A program made the translations under genes and the position numbers. Source: Kitasatospora sp. CB01950 (lineage in GTDB: Bacteria; Actinomycetota; Actinomycetes; Streptomycetales; Streptomycetaceae). From it: DNA of 64,000 nt. Numbering within the stretch: the stretch's first letter is position 1; every line of letters starts with the position of its first letter. The stretch spans positions 1-64,000 of the forward strand of contig NZ_LISX01000010.1 of assembly GCF_001905465.1 (NCBI RefSeq). The letters run 5' to 3'. Under the pieces are notes generated by a model, which saw only the letters and a list, made by a program, of their open reading frames with translations, did not search any database and had not been told where the DNA came from. This document shows, piece after piece, positions 62,670 to 64,000 of this stretch.

Positions 62670-64000
62670 TCAGCCGGAGATCGAGGCGGCGCCGGTCTCC
62701 AGGTGGCCGGTGAAGCGCTGCGACCAGGCGGCGTCGCCGCTGACCGTCACGGTGAAGTCGTACCAGCCGTTGGTGTAGGCGGCCGCGTTGAACCAGTCGC
62801 CGACGCTGCCTCCGGCGGGGACCTGGTAGCTCCAGGGGCCGTCGGTGCGGTAGTTGGTGGAGGTGATGGTGAACGTCATCGGCGCGGTGCCGGTGTTGGC
62901 GAGTTGGAACCAGATCGCGAGCCTGCCGGTGTCGGGCGCGGGCGCGTACGTCGCGGTGACGGCGGCGTTCCGGCCGGCGGCGGTGGTGTCGCCGGTGAAG
63001 CGGCGCAGGAAGCGGTTGGGGCCGATCACCGTCAGGTCGTACTTGCCGGAGCCGTAGCCGGTGCCGCAGTTGAAGAAGTCGCTGGTCGTCGCGCCCGCGT
63101 CCACGGTGTACTGCCAGGGGCCGCCGGAGCGGTAGGCGTTGGCGTAGGCCGCGAAGTGGCTGGTGGCGGTGCCCTGGTTGGCCATCGCGATCCAGACCTT
63201 GGTCACGCCGCCGGAGCCGAACTCCAGGTGGTCCAGGTTCGCCACCGGCTGGTACGGCAGGGCACGCGCCGGACGGGTGCCGGCCTCCTGCGCGGGCAGC
63301 TGGTTGTTGACGGGCGCCGGGTTCGGCAGCGGGCCGCAGGCGGCCAGGCCGATGGTGCCCGAGGTGTCGGGCAGTGCGGGCATCCCGTACACCGGGTTGG
63401 CGAAGTCGAACAGTCCGGTCAGGTCGCCGCACACCTTCCGCCGCCACGCCGAGATGTTCACGCAGGTCGCGGGCTTGCCCTGGGCGGCCGTCCACTTCTC
63501 CAGGAAGCGCAGCACCGAGGTGTGGTCGAAGGTCTCCGAGGACACCCACCCGCCCCGGCTCCACGGCGAGACGGCGAGCATCGGGACCCGGAAGCCGAGG
63601 CCGATGTTGACGCCGCTGTAGAACTCCCCGGCGGTTCCGGCGGGCGCGGCCGGCGGCGGGACGTGGTCGAAGAAGCCGTCGTTCTCGTCGTAGTTGACGA
63701 ACAGGATCGAGGAGTTGAAGACGTCCGGGTTCGCGTTCAGCGCGTCCATGACGTTGTGCACGAAGTGCGCGCCGTCGGCGGGCGTGGCGTACGGGTGCTC
63801 CGAGGACGCCTGGTCCGGCACGATCCACGACACCTGCGGCAGCGTGCCCGCCACCACGTCCGCGCGGATCGCCGCCACGATGTCGTCCGGCGTCCGGTTG
63901 GTGGCCTTGGGAACGGAGCCCATGCCCTTCACTGCGAGCGCGCTGCCCGCCGGGGCCGAGGAGAACTGGGTGAAGTACGCCAAGGCGTTGTCGCCGTAGT
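62670..64000 (-). CDS. Secreted phospholipase C (phosphocholine-specific type), C-terminal part
   Basis: The gene runs off the right end; only the last ~443 residues are present. The catalytic domain part shows WIVPDQASSEHPYATPADGAHFVHNVMDALNANPDVFNSSILFVNYDENDGFFDHVPPP, the phosphoesterase signature of Mycobacterium/Pseudomonas PLC-type enzymes, and GFRVPMLAVSPWSRGGWVSSETFDHTSVLRFLEKW. Two C-terminal DUF756 repeats follow (GPWQYTVDAGATTSDFFNCGTGYGSGKYDLTVIGPN; GPWSYQVPAGGSVGDWFN ... GWYDFTVTVSGD). An N-terminal Tat signal is expected beyond the window. It is convergent with adhE, about 115 bp away. Confidence 0.9.
   Translation of the reverse strand, partial: YGDNALAYFTQFSSAPAGSALAVKGMGSVPKATNRTPDDIVAAIRADVVAGTLPQVSWIVPDQASSEHPYATPADGAHFVHNVMDALNANPDVFNSSILFVNYDENDGFFDHVPPPAAPAGTAGEFYSGVNIGLGFRVPMLAVSPWSRGGWVSSETFDHTSVLRFLEKWTAAQGKPATCVNISAWRRKVCGDLTGLFDFANPVYGMPALPDTSGTIGLAACGPLPNPAPVNNQLPAQEAGTRPARALPYQPVANLDHLEFGSGGVTKVWIAMANQGTATSHFAAYANAYRSGGPWQYTVDAGATTSDFFNCGTGYGSGKYDLTVIGPNRFLRRFTGDTTAAGRNAAVTATYAPAPDTGRLAIWFQLANTGTAPMTFTITSTNYRTDGPWSYQVPAGGSVGDWFNAAAYTNGWYDFTVTVSGDAAWSQRFTGHLETGAASISG

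Overview
The window is about 72-75% G+C chromosomal DNA with strong third-position GC bias, few TTA codons and Streptomyces-type regulatory signals. It also carries several loci that are hallmarks of Streptomycetaceae: adpA-ornA, cebR-cebEFG-bglC, and a TetR-controlled leucine/acyl-CoA degradation operon. From memory, the order liu operon / adpA-ornA / ceb matches the Streptomyces coelicolor core chromosome. The organism is therefore a Streptomyces or Kitasatospora-like actinomycete. No phage, IS element, integrase or CRISPR array is visible.

Layout. Bases 1-250 look like the promoter/leader of a ribosomal RNA operon transcribed leftward out of the window. 326-3462 (minus strand) holds a small-molecule kinase, an S66 LD-carboxypeptidase, and trpS with an upstream Trp-Trp leader peptide and mutually exclusive hairpins, i.e. 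a trp-type attenuator. 3611-6278 holds a hypothetical protein, a Nudix hydrolase and an ATP-grasp protein. A 15-bp hairpin then separates these from a 1238-residue fused ABC exporter (6339-10055) with one degenerate ATP site. 10279-17320 is the liu-type region: a TetR regulator faces MCC carboxyltransferase, biotin carboxylase/carrier, HMG-CoA lyase and acyl-CoA dehydrogenase across tandem 16-bp operators. 17416-22817 holds a DUF4239 membrane protein, a Gly/Ala-rich surface protein, a universal stress protein and a HAD phosphatase.

23824-26577 is the developmental block: adpA (one TTA codon and an unusually long disordered tail), ornA and tRNA-His. 26817-33758 has a thioesterase and the cellobiose/cello-oligosaccharide uptake system (CebR, CebE, CebF, CebG, BglC) with CebR boxes at the cebE promoter and on the bglC ribosome binding site. 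33787-39652 is mostly conserved actinobacterial hypotheticals: a Uma2 protein, a spermidine-synthase-like protein, an overlapping pair of small genes sharing one Gly/Asn motif, and an HTH-TPR regulator.

39676-45944 holds a histidine phosphatase followed by a tightly packed nuclease / unknown / SF1 helicase cassette and a primase-polymerase-like protein. This cassette is the best candidate in the window for an undescribed DNA-processing system. Two identical tRNA-Lys genes (46032 and 53629) flank lutABC with a divergent GntR regulator, pgi and a CPA1 antiporter. The right end holds a VOC protein, a GH18 chitinase with a DasR-like site, a tricorn-type protease, a bifunctional AdhE and the C-terminal part of a secreted phospholipase C that runs off the edge.

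All functional names rest on motif recognition by eye. No database search was run.
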